Below are positions 8,055 through 16,721 of a stretch of DNA of 64,000 nt, piece by piece; the stretch's first letter is position 1; every line of letters begins with the position of its first letter. A model generated the notes under the pieces. That model was not told the DNA's origin, did no database searches, and saw nothing but the letters and a program-made list of their open reading frames with translations. The translations under genes were made by a program, and so were the position numbers. The DNA is taken from assembly GCA_030348385.1 (NCBI GenBank), contig JAUCFP010000006.1, forward strand, positions 124,001 through 188,000, read 5' to 3'. Origin of the DNA: Cytobacillus sp. NJ13 (GTDB lineage: Bacteria; Bacillota; Bacilli; Bacillales; Cytobacillaceae).

Positions 8055-8900
8055 ATGGAAAATGAGGAGATAACTAAGCGGGAAATTGCTTCTATCAGGA
8101 AGGTAAATCTGCAGGAGCATAGCCCGATTCATGCAGCAGGCCCTGTGATAGAACCAGGGAATTGGGAAAAGTTTGACCCATTCCTTCTGATGATGGAGGA
8201 TAAATTTCAAAAAGGCGCGTTTGACGTCCATCCCCATCGCGGTATAGAAACCGTTACTTATGTCATTGAAGGGACTATTGAGCATTTCGATAGTCATTCC
8301 GGTGAGGGAGGCGTGTTAGGGCCTGGAGATGTTCAATGGATGACAGCAGGCAGCGGGGTCGTTCATAACGAAGTGCCATCAGAAGGAATAACGGCCCATT
8401 CGCTGCAGCTGTGGATCAATCTTCCCAGCGGGAAGAAAATGACAGCGCCAAGATATCAAAATCTTAAAGGCAGTGAAGTTCCTGTCAGAGAGGAAGAGGG
8501 CGTTATTTTTAAAGTCTTCTCCGGTTCTTCAAAGGGGGTTGTATCACCTGCCTTAAATCATGTGCCTGTAACGATGGTTGAAGCAAGGATGAAAAAAGGC
8601 GCGTCAGCCTCGCAAGACTTGCCTGGAAGCTACAAAGGCTTCATCTATATTTTAGAAGGCAGCGGGACTTTTGGAGAAAATGAAGCACATGCAGCAAAAG
8701 GCCAGGTCCTTGAATTGGGAAATGGCGGGGACGCAGAAAGCGAAATTTTCGTTAAAGCCGAAGAGCCTTTGCGCTTTTTACTATATGCAGGCGAGCCAGT
8801 CAAAGAAAAAGTTGTTGCACGTGGACCGTTTGTTATGAACACTGAAGAAGAAATGCGAACCGCTTATAAGGAATATATGGAAGGAACCTTTTTAAAATAA
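8055..8900 (+). CDS. Pirin family protein
   Basis: A 281-residue bicupin protein. The metal-binding set is visible as HPHRGIETVTYVIEG and SGVVHNE. Bacterial pirins can act as quercetin dioxygenase or stress-response proteins. The reading frame is open further upstream, but ATG 8055 follows AAAGGGGAG by nine bases and begins at the normal family N-terminus, while the upstream extension overlaps the quinone reductase and the hairpin. Pirins often sit near quinone-stress genes. Function beyond metal binding is inferred. Confidence 0.88.
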   Translation: MENEEITKREIASIRKVNLQEHSPIHAAGPVIEPGNWEKFDPFLLMMEDKFQKGAFDVHPHRGIETVTYVIEGTIEHFDSHSGEGGVLGPGDVQWMTAGSGVVHNEVPSEGITAHSLQLWINLPSGKKMTAPRYQNLKGSEVPVREEEGVIFKVFSGSSKGVVSPALNHVPVTMVEARMKKGASASQDLPGSYKGFIYILEGSGTFGENEAHAAKGQVLELGNGGDAESEIFVKAEEPLRFLLYAGEPVKEKVVARGPFVMNTEEEMRTAYKEYMEGTFLK

Positions 8901-8913
8901 GAATATGGGTGAG

Positions 8914-8940
8914 GAGCAATCATATGGTTGCTCTTTATTG
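8914..8940 (+). terminator. Terminator after pirin
   Basis: GAGCAA pairs with TTGCTC (8914-8919 with 8928-8933), with a T-rich tail. Confidence 0.6.
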
Positions 8941-9020
8941 TTTTTGAGGTATGCTTTCAGAAGGAAATTACCTGTTTTTAGAGAAGTACTAATCAAATCC
9001 AAATAAGGAGCTGGGCTATT

Positions 9021-9440
9021 ATGTACGAAGTAAAAACAAAAGAGAACGATAACAGTGTAATTGAATTTATAGAAAAAGTTGAGAGCCCTAAAAAGAGGGA
9101 GGATGCATATAGGCTGCTGGATATCTTTACAGAAACGACCGGTTATCAGGCAAAAATGTGGGGACCAAGCATCATTGGCTTTGGTTCGTATCATTATAAA
9201 TATGCAACTGGTCATGAAGGGGATGCACCACTTGTTGGCTTTTCGCCAAGAAAGGCAAAAATTAGCCTTTATTTTGCACCTGGGGATAAAAAAAGAGATG
9301 AATTGCTTGAAAGGTTTGGGAAGCATACAACTGGAAAAGCTTGTGTTTACATAAATAAGATTGCAGATATCGATGCAGAAGTGCTAAAGGAATTAATTGT
9401 TCAATCAATAGATTTTTTAAGGGAGACTTACCCGGAATAA
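9021..9440 (+). CDS. DUF1801 domain protein
   Basis: A 139-residue protein with the DUF1801 (YdhG/YdeI-like) signature: MWGPSIIGFGSYHYKY, then GHEGDAPLVGFSPRK, then YFAPGD. The fold is known, but the biochemical role is not settled. AAGGAGCTGGG precedes the ATG. It is followed within 20 bases by the truncated glycosyltransferase, with no terminator between, suggesting a deletion joined the two. Confidence 0.85.
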   Translation: MYEVKTKENDNSVIEFIEKVESPKKREDAYRLLDIFTETTGYQAKMWGPSIIGFGSYHYKYATGHEGDAPLVGFSPRKAKISLYFAPGDKKRDELLERFGKHTTGKACVYINKIADIDAEVLKELIVQSIDFLRETYPE

Positions 9441-9459
9441 TAGGAAGTCCAGCATATAA

Positions 9460-10095
9460 ATATTCTCGAACCCATGCGGCAGAATTGCAAGATTCATCCG
9501 GCTGGTTGCTCAAGGGGCATTCAGTTTGTACAAAACAGATTCCGTCCGCCAGGTAAATGGCTGGCCCGATGCCATTGGAGAAGATATTGTATTGACATGG
9601 AGACTTCTTCAGAAAGAATGGAAAGTGTATTTTGAGCCGCTGGCTGCAGCATTTACGGATGTTCCTTCCAATCTATCACACTTTGCAAAGCAAAGGTCCA
9701 GGTGGGCAAGGGGAATGATTGAGGGCTTGAATGAAATTAAACCATGGAATCAGCCCCAAATTTACACAAAATACTTAACGGGCGTAAACCTGGTTATGCT
9801 ATATCTGGACATGGTGTATACTTTTTTCTGGATCCCCGGATTGATGCTGGCATTCTTCGGTTATTTCTGGATAGTTGGCCCGATGACCTTGTTTGTCTTG
9901 CCGCTTACCATTTTAAGTTACGGTATTTTATATATGTATCAAAAGCATTATGTTTTTAAAAATCTGAATCTGAAAGTAAGAAAAAATATATTAGGGTTTT
10001 TTACATTTATCCTTTTCTATCAGATGATTATGTCGCCCATATCTGTATGGGGGTACTTTCAGGAACTTTTCAAGTTAAAGCGTGTTTGGGATTGA
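9460..10095 (+). pseudogene. Family 2 glycosyltransferase, C-terminal fragment
   Basis: The frame is open from 9460 to 10095. It encodes the end of a membrane polysaccharide synthase-type glycosyltransferase: GAFSLYKTDSV, the catalytic-base motif GEDIVLTWRLLQ, the QRSRWARG (QxxRW) motif, then three or four membrane helices. The N-terminal membrane anchor and UDP-sugar-binding part (about 200 residues) are absent. The only possible starts are internal (for example TTG 9526) and have no ribosome site. The fragment begins just after the DUF1801 stop, which points to a deletion junction near 9441-9460. Confidence 0.75.
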
Positions 10096-10096
10096 T

Positions 10097-10128
10097 CCTT
10101 CGCTGCGGTAAATGGCGGAGGTTTTTTT
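10097..10128 (+). terminator. Terminator after glycosyltransferase fragment
   Basis: CCTTCGC pairs with GCGGAGG (10097-10103 with 10115-10121, one G-T pair), followed by seven T. Confidence 0.75.
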
Positions 10129-10201
10129 GGCTTTTTTAATGCACATTTTCCTGAATCGTTCTTATAATATTGAAGAAAAATGAATTGCAGAGTTCTTTTT
10201 A

Positions 10202-10246
10202 TTGCTTTTGGTTTGCATTGGAGATAAAATGTTTACCAAAGTAAAC
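10202..10246 (+). promoter_or_regulatory. Promoter with operator-like inverted repeat upstream of ZIP transporter
   Basis: TTGCTT (10202-10207), a 17-base spacer and TAAAAT (10225-10230) form a sigma-A-like promoter. Directly after the -10 lies GTTTAC-CAAA-GTAAAC (10231-10246), a perfect 6-bp inverted repeat at the expected transcription start, the classic place for a repressor. A metal-responsive repressor is a natural guess given the gene, but the site does not match a box I can name. Confidence 0.5.
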
Positions 10247-10354
10247 TTTTTAAGATAGGCGCATATACTTTTAGTAATCCTAGATATATATTTTTTTAAG
10301 GCAAAAGTTGCCCTGGAGAAACTTTTTGGCAACCGTGAAAAAGGAGAGAGTGAA

Positions 10355-11164
10355 ATGTCGCAGGAAGTATTATTTGCATTAGGTCTCACATTGTTTGCCG
10401 GCTTAGCGACAGGTATTGGCAGTTTAATGGCTTTTTTTACTTCTAGAACGAATACGAAGTTTTTATCATTGGCACTTGGCTTTTCCGCAGGTGTAATGAT
10501 TTATGTTTCCATGATTGAAATCTTTGTAAAAGCTAAAGATGCACTTGTAGGAGCCTTAGGTCAAGTAAACGGCAACTGGGCAACTGTTGGAGGTTTTTTT
10601 GGGGGAATAGTCCTTATTGCACTAATTGATCGGTTTATTCCTAAAAAGGATAATCCGCATGAAGTAAGAACAGTTGAAGAGATGAATGATGCAGGCAAGG
10701 TCGTCGAAGATCCGGCACTCTTAAAAATGGGGACCTTTGCCGCTTTGGCGATTGCGATTCATAACTTCCCGGAAGGAATTGCAACTTTTACATCTGCGCT
10801 TCAGGACCCATCGCTTGGAATCGCCATTGCGGCGGCTATCGCAATCCATAATATTCCAGAGGGGATTGCTGTCTCAGTTCCTGTCTATTATGCCACTGGG
10901 AGCAAGAAGAAGGCTTTTAAGCTCTCATTTTTATCAGGGCTGTCAGAGCCAATTGGCGCATTTGTGGCATACTTGATTTTAATGCCATATTTAAACGATG
11001 TAATGTTTGGTGTCATTTTTGCCGCAGTTGCCGGAATAATGGTGTTCATTTCTCTCGATGAATTATTGCCGGCTGCCAAGAAGTATGATGAAGCCCATAC
11101 CTCCATTTATGGTCTAGTGGCAGGAATGGCTGTCATGGCGCTCAGTTTGCTGCTGTTTTTATAA
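10355..11164 (+). CDS. zupT: ZIP family metal transporter (ZupT-like)
   Basis: A 269-residue membrane protein of the ZIP family, which imports Zn2+, Fe2+ or Mn2+. It has eight predicted helices, and the two metal-binding motifs HNFPEG and HNIPEG sit on helices 4 and 5, as in ZupT. Length is right. GGAGAGAG precedes the ATG. The 226-base upstream gap holds a promoter with an inverted repeat and two mutually exclusive small hairpins next to the RBS (AAAAGTT/AACTTTT at 10303-10326 and GTTGCC/GGCAAC at 10307-10333). Regulation by metal is therefore likely but unproven. Confidence 0.9.
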   Translation: MSQEVLFALGLTLFAGLATGIGSLMAFFTSRTNTKFLSLALGFSAGVMIYVSMIEIFVKAKDALVGALGQVNGNWATVGGFFGGIVLIALIDRFIPKKDNPHEVRTVEEMNDAGKVVEDPALLKMGTFAALAIAIHNFPEGIATFTSALQDPSLGIAIAAAIAIHNIPEGIAVSVPVYYATGSKKKAFKLSFLSGLSEPIGAFVAYLILMPYLNDVMFGVIFAAVAGIMVFISLDELLPAAKKYDEAHTSIYGLVAGMAVMALSLLLFL

Positions 11165-11170
11165 CAAAGA

Positions 11171-11206
11171 AAAGCAGTCTCCTATTGTGCAGGAGGCTGC
11201 TTTCTT
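11171..11206. terminator. Bidirectional terminator between ZIP transporter and YitT gene
   Basis: AAAGCAGTCTCCT pairs with AGGAGGCTGCTTT (one G-T pair, 7-base loop) between convergent genes. Confidence 0.8.
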
Positions 11207-11208
11207 CA

Positions 11209-12075
11209 TTAATGAGCTGTGCCTTTGTCAAAGTTGCTGCCGCTGACATCGGCAATATTTTCTATAGCCACTAATGCATTCGGGTCGATATCTTCCACAA
11301 TCGAACGAAGCGTAGATAATTCAATCCGTGTTACGATGGTATAAATGATTTTTTTCGGCTCCCCCGTAAAAACACCCTGGCCCTGAATATAGGTCATTCC
11401 CCGCCCCAATTGCTTCATAAGCTCTGCAGAGATTTCTTCAGGCATATCGGAAATGATCGTAACCGACTTCAGCTCTTCCATACCTTCCACAACGATATCA
11501 ATCATTTTATAAGCAATATAGTAGGTAATAATGGAGTACATGGCAGTTTCCCAGCTGAAAACGAGGAAGGCCGCAAGAATAAATATAAATACGTTGACAA
11601 TCATAATAAATTGGCCGACAGACACTGGTCGCTTCTTGCTGACCAGGATGGCGATGATTTCTGATCCATCCAAAGCTCCGCCAGTTCTGATCACAAGGCC
11701 GACCCCTGTACCGAGAATAACAGCTCCAATGACTGTCGCTAAAAATAAATCATTGGTTACCGGCTCAAAATGATGCAGGTAAGCGGTACTGGCAGATAAA
11801 ACAATAACACCGTATAACGTATGTATCGTAAATTTCATTCCTATTTTACGGAAGCCAATATAGAGAAATGGCAGGTTTAAAACAATCAGGAATATACTCA
11901 TGGTCATCCCGGTCAGTTCAGCAGCGATAATGGAAAGACCGATAACCCCGCCATCGAGAATATTATTGGGAACGAGAAAAAACTCAAGTCCTGCCGCTGC
12001 AATCACCGCACCTATCGTGATCATGATGAGCTGTCTTATCTCTTTTAACACCCGTTTTTTCTTTGTCATTGCCAT
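11209..12075 (-). CDS. YitT family membrane protein (DUF161/DUF2179)
   Basis: A 288-residue protein with five or six helices in the N-terminal two thirds (motif FLVPNNILDGGVIGLS after helix 1, then GTGVGLVIRTGGALDGSEI) and a soluble DUF2179 domain at the C-terminus (VTRIELSTLRSIVEDIDPNA). Family members are common in Bacillus, and the transported substrate is not known. The frame is open for 34 codons further upstream, but ATG 12075 follows AAGGG and starts at the normal position before the basic MAMTKKKR stretch. It is divergent from the Nudix gene. Confidence 0.87.
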   Translation of the reverse strand: MAMTKKKRVLKEIRQLIMITIGAVIAAAGLEFFLVPNNILDGGVIGLSIIAAELTGMTMSIFLIVLNLPFLYIGFRKIGMKFTIHTLYGVIVLSASTAYLHHFEPVTNDLFLATVIGAVILGTGVGLVIRTGGALDGSEIIAILVSKKRPVSVGQFIMIVNVFIFILAAFLVFSWETAMYSIITYYIAYKMIDIVVEGMEELKSVTIISDMPEEISAELMKQLGRGMTYIQGQGVFTGEPKKIIYTIVTRIELSTLRSIVEDIDPNALVAIENIADVSGSNFDKGTAH

Positions 12076-12223
12076 ATAATCAAGCCCTTCTTTTTTTAAT
12101 ACTTTCATATTATAGCACTTTATAAGAAAAATTTTTAAGCAGGAACCACTCAGCTGCAAAAGAGGAAATAAAACCACAAGTGTTGAATGTAATTAAGCGG
12201 ATTAAAAAAAACGAGGTAGATAT

Positions 12224-12724
12224 ATGACTGCTGCTTACGTGGATTGGGGCGGAGCAAGGATAAAATTAACCTGGAAGGAGGCAGCATATCCTCCAGAGAG
12301 TGAATATATTACGAGCGCCCATGGGATTTGCTTTTTAGAAGGAAAGGTTTTATTAGTAAATTTGGAGAACCGGGGGTGGGATATTCCCGGTGGACACATC
12401 GAAAAGGGTGAAAGCCCCGAACAATGTTTTAAGAGAGAAGCCATGGAAGAAGGCTGTGTGGTAGGGCAGTGCACACAAGTGGGATATATTATCGTTGACC
12501 ATAGCGAGAATCTGCTGTGGACTGAAAGAAGCGCATATCCCCAAATAGGCTATCAGGTTTTTTATCATATGGACATAGAAAGAATGTTCGACTTTAAAGC
12601 CCTTTATGAGTCATCAGAAAGGATGCTGGTCGATCCTCTGCAAATAGCTGATCTTTCCGAGGGATGGCATGAAACACTTGCTGAGGCATTAAACTCCGCA
12701 ATAAAAAGGAGATCCTTCTTATGA
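12224..12724 (+). CDS. Nudix hydrolase
   Basis: A 166-residue pyrophosphohydrolase. The Nudix box GGHIEKGE...KREAMEEG is intact (about residues 62-83) with all catalytic glutamates. Such enzymes cleave nucleoside diphosphate derivatives, but the specific substrate cannot be seen. The start ATG 12224 follows an ACGAGGTAG ribosome site. It ends at a convergent terminator shared with the DUF3231 gene. Confidence 0.85.
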   Translation: MTAAYVDWGGARIKLTWKEAAYPPESEYITSAHGICFLEGKVLLVNLENRGWDIPGGHIEKGESPEQCFKREAMEEGCVVGQCTQVGYIIVDHSENLLWTERSAYPQIGYQVFYHMDIERMFDFKALYESSERMLVDPLQIADLSEGWHETLAEALNSAIKRRSFL

Positions 12725-12734
12725 TGAACCATAA

Positions 12735-12763
12735 GGAAAAAGAGCAGGGCTGCTCCTTTTTCC
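12735..12763. terminator. Bidirectional terminator after Nudix gene
   Basis: GGAAAAAGAGCAG faces CTGCTCCTTTTTCC (one bulged base), between convergent genes. Confidence 0.75.
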
Positions 12764-12764
12764 A

Positions 12765-13262
12765 TTATGAACCGTTTTTATTCTGTGCCAGTTTTTTTCG
12801 GTCTTTTGTGCCGGGCGGCTTTTCCATCCAATGATGTTTAATCATAATGTCTGCTCCAGTTTTGGCATATTTGGCAATTTCAATGGACAAGCGTTCATAA
12901 TTCATTGCCAGATCACTGCGCTGGCTGGCAGCTGCTGCTGTTGCATAATTTCCGGTTCCCGCTGCACTGATTAGACTCATATGGAACATAATCAGCTTAT
13001 CTGAAAAAGTCTGTGTAACCGAATTGCTGACACTGACATCAGGCAGACGGGGGGTTGGAATATCATTTTGCAGCAGAATATCTGTAAAGATTTTAATATG
13101 TTTATTGGCTATTTCTGCACCTCTGAGCATAAAATCTGAAACCTCTTTTACTGGTGAGGTCTGAGCAAAACTGAGGCTTAAGTTTACCCCCATGGCATTG
13201 GTCATGACATTCATATACAGATGTGATATTTCTATTGCATTTAATGGTCTTTTATTGGACAA
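12765..13262 (-). CDS. DUF3231 protein, C-terminal half of a split gene
   Basis: This 165-residue frame is one ferritin-like four-helix DUF3231 domain (KRPLNAIEISHLYMN at its start, MFHMSLISAAGTGNYA in the middle). DUF3231 proteins of Bacillus usually hold two such domains in about 335 residues. This frame lies exactly in phase with the upstream half, separated by a TAA stop and five sense codons (SGLNP). Its possible start is TTG 13262, with no good ribosome site. It is therefore best read as the second half of one gene broken by a nonsense codon. Confidence 0.7.
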   Translation of the reverse strand: MSNKRPLNAIEISHLYMNVMTNAMGVNLSLSFAQTSPVKEVSDFMLRGAEIANKHIKIFTDILLQNDIPTPRLPDVSVSNSVTQTFSDKLIMFHMSLISAAGTGNYATAAAASQRSDLAMNYERLSIEIAKYAKTGADIMIKHHWMEKPPGTKDRKKLAQNKNGS

Positions 13263-13277
13263 AGGATTCAGCCCGCT

Positions 13278-13784
13278 TTAATAACTCTTGCTGTCTATAT
13301 ATTCAGTCACAGGGGGCGTTTCAATAGAAGGGTGCCTTGCCAGCAGGCCTTTGGTAAGGGCAATACGGGTTGACTTATTATATAGAACGGAAGTTTCTTG
13401 AAGCCCATTTGTAAAATATTCACATATATCTTCCCTTGAACTCATGGAGAGAAAGCCGGCATAAGAAATTAGACCTGTCCGAGCCATATGGTTTATATAC
13501 GTTAAGCAGAATATATCAGAAAAGAGCCATGGGGCAGACATAATGACATCGTTATCAGAAAAACCATTTGGCACCGGCAGCTCACTCTGCTGAAAAAACC
13601 TGACAAGTTTTTTTAAATGGGTTGCGCTCAAATCATATGCGTATTGGACTGCTCCCTTAATTTCTTTGTCCTTCAGATCTTTAAGCATAAACCCTAAAAT
13701 GCACTTAGCCATGCTGTCATTCATATAGGAAGTCCACAAAGATGCAATTTCAGCTGCTGTGAGCCGTGTCTTATTCTTCTGCAT
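13278..13784 (-). CDS. DUF3231 protein, N-terminal half of a split gene
   Basis: A 168-residue DUF3231 domain (TAAEIASLWTSYMNDSM, then YDLSATHLKKL, then YINHMARTG). It begins at ATG 13784 with GGAGGCAAT upstream. It ends at TAA 13278-13280, after EYIDSKSY, where the two-domain family normally continues into the linker and second domain. Restoring one sense codon (for example TTA) would give about 339 residues, the family length. Related genes are often associated with sporulating Bacillus, but the role is unknown. Confidence 0.75.
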   Translation of the reverse strand: MQKNKTRLTAAEIASLWTSYMNDSMAKCILGFMLKDLKDKEIKGAVQYAYDLSATHLKKLVRFFQQSELPVPNGFSDNDVIMSAPWLFSDIFCLTYINHMARTGLISYAGFLSMSSREDICEYFTNGLQETSVLYNKSTRIALTKGLLARHPSIETPPVTEYIDSKSY

Positions 13785-13909
13785 TGGATTGCCTCCATCG
13801 TACGATTAGTAACTATGATTGATATTTTTTCCTTTAATGTGGTTCTTATTCTATTTCGTAAAGACTGGATAAAGAGTCATGAATCAGCTTTGGAAAGGAG
13901 TCTGATTAT

Positions 13910-14443
13910 TTGAAAAGAATTATGGTGATTGGGATTTCAGCAGGCGCAGGAAAATCAACCTTTGCCAGAAAATTGGGTGAAAAAACAGGCATTGAGGTAC
14001 ATCATCTGGATGCTGTTTTCTGGAAGCCCGGATGGGTGGAAAGCGGACTTCAGGAATTTTCGGATGCCCAGCGTGAACTTGTGAAAAAACAGCAGTGGAT
14101 TATTGAAGGCAATTACAGCAATACTTTTGAAATCAGGTCAGCTGCGTGTGATACGGTCATATATCTGGAACTTCCCCTGTATCTCTGCCTGTATAGGGTA
14201 TTGAAGAGGTGGCTGACCAATCTTGGTAAAACCCGGCCTGATATGGCAGCCGGGTGCAAAGAGAAAATGGACTGGAAATTTATTGAATTCATTCTGACAA
14301 CTTACGGACCCCGCAAAAAGAAAATGGCTGAACGGCTTGACAGATTTGCAGCAGAAGGTAAAAAAGTTATAGTATTGAAAAATAAATCGGATATTGATTC
14401 ATACATAGAAGATTTTGATATTAAGACTAACAATGCTTCATAG
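13910..14443 (+). CDS. P-loop kinase-like protein, DNA topology modulation (FlaR) family
   Basis: A 177-residue small nucleoside/adenylate kinase-like P-loop protein. Walker A is GISAGAGKSTFA near the N-terminus, followed by HLDAVFWKPGW and QWIIEGNY, which are typical of the group annotated as topology modulation/FlaR-like. The activity is not proven for most members. The start is TTG 13910 with GGAAAGGAG upstream. It is monocistronic and convergent with the oxidoreductase. Confidence 0.82.
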   Translation: MKRIMVIGISAGAGKSTFARKLGEKTGIEVHHLDAVFWKPGWVESGLQEFSDAQRELVKKQQWIIEGNYSNTFEIRSAACDTVIYLELPLYLCLYRVLKRWLTNLGKTRPDMAAGCKEKMDWKFIEFILTTYGPRKKKMAERLDRFAAEGKKVIVLKNKSDIDSYIEDFDIKTNNAS

Positions 14444-14451
14444 AATACAAA

Positions 14452-14475
14452 AACCCCTGCATTTTTGCAGGGGTT
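14452..14475. terminator. Bidirectional terminator
   Basis: Perfect stem AACCCCTGC/GCAGGGGTT (14452-14460 with 14467-14475) with T-rich loop and tail, at the convergent ends of the kinase and oxidoreductase genes. Confidence 0.85.
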
Positions 14476-16522
14476 ATTCTTTACTGATTTTCGAAATATT
14501 TACCCGGCCTGAAAAGAACACGGCACCGCCGCCCATATCGGAAAGCCGGTCCGGAGTCAGCGAATTGACCAGATGTTTTGTTCCTGGGGCGTCTGCCCAT
14601 ATTCCCTGTGAAACAACTGTACCAGGAAGAACAAGGTCTCCAACAGCCGCTTTGAGGTTGCATTCTCCTCGTTCATTCCAGATACGAACCCAGTCACCAT
14701 TATTAATTTCAGCATTTAAAGCATCCCTTGTGTTTATGTGAAGACGCGGTTCCTTCTCCAGCGCAGCATGTTTTGTATTATTGGAAAAAGTTGAATTCAA
14801 AAAGTTATGGTTCGGTGCAGGCACAAACAGAAAAGGGAAATTATTTTCTTCCTTCAGCGGTATGTATGTCGGCAGAGGAGGATATCCACCATCTTTCATT
14901 CTCTGCGAGTATAATTCTATTTTTCCGCTTGGCGTGGGCAGCCTGCCAGGGAAAAGCGGTTTTACCCTCGCTTTGATAAACTTGTTTTTCTTCAGGGATT
15001 CAGCATTGATTTCCTCAATTAAGGGGTTAGCTGGAAAATCTAATGCGGCATCAATCATTTCTTCTTCTGTTTCTTTAAATGCAGCCTCATGAAAGCCCAT
15101 TCCTTCTGCAAGAAGCCGAAACACTTCGACATTAGATTTTGACTCCCCGTATGGCTCTATAACTGGCTCCTGAATTTGCATGTAGTGGTGCCAATAGGAT
15201 GAATAGATGTCCGTATTCTCAAATGAAGAAGCCGCCGGCAGTACAATATCAGCATACTTGGCCGTTTCGGTTAAGAACAGATCATGGACAACAAGGAACA
15301 AGTCCTCCCTCTGCAGCCCTTGACGGACCTTATTTCCTTCCGGTGCAACAACAGCAGGGTTGGTTCCATATACGTACATAGATTTAATCGGTTCTTCCAG
15401 TTCAAGCAGTGCAGAACCGATCCGGTTCATATTAATGATGCGTGTATCCTTTTTGTGCAGGAGGTCAGGCCTTTGGAGGGCTCCAGTATTAAAAGCAAGA
15501 TAGCCGGAATTTCCCTTGATGGCACCGCCGCCCTTTAAGAGCCAGTGCCCTGTAATTGCAGGAAGACATGAAATGGTGCGGATGCACATTCCGCCATTGT
15601 CGTGATGCTGGGGCCCGTTGCCGATCCGGATAAAAGCAGGGGAAGTCTTTCCATACATACGGGCTAATTTCAAAATATCATCTTTCGGCACCCCTGTTAT
15701 GCGGGCTACTGTTTCAGGATCATAATCCTTTACATGTTCACGAAGTTCCGGGTGACCAATCGTATATTTTTTCAGAAAGTTCTCATCTTCCATATTTTCG
15801 TCAAACAAGACATGCATCATGCCAAGAGCCAGAGCAGCATCAGTGCCGGGAGTAATCGGTATAAACCAGTCGGCCATTTTTCCAGTCTGGTTTTTATGGA
15901 CGTCAATCACAACGATTTTCGCACCACTTTTTCTTGCTTTTTGTGCGAGAATCATTTGATGCATGTTCGTGCTGACTGCATTAATGCCCCATAGAATAAT
16001 GAGCTTTGAATGGATGGTATCCTCCGGGTCTATTCCAAAGCTCCCGCCCATTGTATACGTATATCCAGCTGTACCGGCAGATTGACAAATCGTCCTGTCA
16101 AGGTGTGATGCTCCGAGTTTATGGAAAAAACGGCGGTCCATTCCTTCTGCGTTTAATCTGCCCATATTTCCGTAAAAACTATATGGCAGGATGCTTTCAG
16201 GTCCATTCTTGACAATTAGGTCCTTCCATCGGGAGGTGATCGTGTCTATCGCCTCTTTCCACCCAATCCGTTCAAAGTGGCCATCACCTTTGGTGCCAGC
16301 ACGCTTCATTGGATATTTGAGGCGATTTTTATCATAGATCCTTGATGGCATGCTGCGGACCTTATTGCATATATTCCCCTGTGTTACGGGATGATTGGGA
16401 TCTCCTTCAATTTTTACGATTTTTCCTTCTTTTTTATGAACGAGAAGTCCGCATTGATCGGGGCAATCTAAGGAGCAAACGGATGGGAAAACACCATTTA
16501 AGGTTTTGCTGTAAGAGTTCAT
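14474..16522 (-). CDS. Molybdopterin-dependent oxidoreductase (YyaE-like)
   Basis: A 682-residue enzyme of the DMSO reductase/formate dehydrogenase superfamily. The N-terminal 4Fe-4S site is CSLDCPDQC plus the cysteine in GNICNKV. The molybdopterin-binding region includes GINAVSTNMHQ and the PGTDAALALGM loop, and a C-terminal dinucleotide-binding domain follows (GDWVRIWNERGEC). I chose ATG 16522 because GGAAGGAG precedes it by nine bases; an ATG seven codons earlier lacks a ribosome site. No partner subunits or signal peptide are seen, so it is cytosolic. The substrate is unknown. It needs molybdate, yet the modA gene in this window is destroyed. Confidence 0.87.
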   Translation of the reverse strand: MNSYSKTLNGVFPSVCSLDCPDQCGLLVHKKEGKIVKIEGDPNHPVTQGNICNKVRSMPSRIYDKNRLKYPMKRAGTKGDGHFERIGWKEAIDTITSRWKDLIVKNGPESILPYSFYGNMGRLNAEGMDRRFFHKLGASHLDRTICQSAGTAGYTYTMGGSFGIDPEDTIHSKLIILWGINAVSTNMHQMILAQKARKSGAKIVVIDVHKNQTGKMADWFIPITPGTDAALALGMMHVLFDENMEDENFLKKYTIGHPELREHVKDYDPETVARITGVPKDDILKLARMYGKTSPAFIRIGNGPQHHDNGGMCIRTISCLPAITGHWLLKGGGAIKGNSGYLAFNTGALQRPDLLHKKDTRIINMNRIGSALLELEEPIKSMYVYGTNPAVVAPEGNKVRQGLQREDLFLVVHDLFLTETAKYADIVLPAASSFENTDIYSSYWHHYMQIQEPVIEPYGESKSNVEVFRLLAEGMGFHEAAFKETEEEMIDAALDFPANPLIEEINAESLKKNKFIKARVKPLFPGRLPTPSGKIELYSQRMKDGGYPPLPTYIPLKEENNFPFLFVPAPNHNFLNSTFSNNTKHAALEKEPRLHINTRDALNAEINNGDWVRIWNERGECNLKAAVGDLVLPGTVVSQGIWADAPGTKHLVNSLTPDRLSDMGGGAVFFSGRVNISKISKE

Positions 16523-16721
16523 GTCCACATACTCCTTCCACATAGTATTTCGATCATAACATAAAATTCAGATTATTTGATGTGCGTCTGGAGGTATCCA
16601 GTAAATTTCTATAATGAAACACCAAACCTCATATTTGAAACTATTCTTTGAAAAAACTTTTGTAAAATAGGTTTGGTAGATTTTATTGGTTCAGAATACA
16701 TCCGAGCAGGTGAACAGGGAA

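Noticed and set aside
10162..10389. 75-codon minus-strand ORF before the ZIP transporter
   Set aside because: It overlaps the transporter start, promoter and inverted repeat, has no ribosome site, and is low-complexity.
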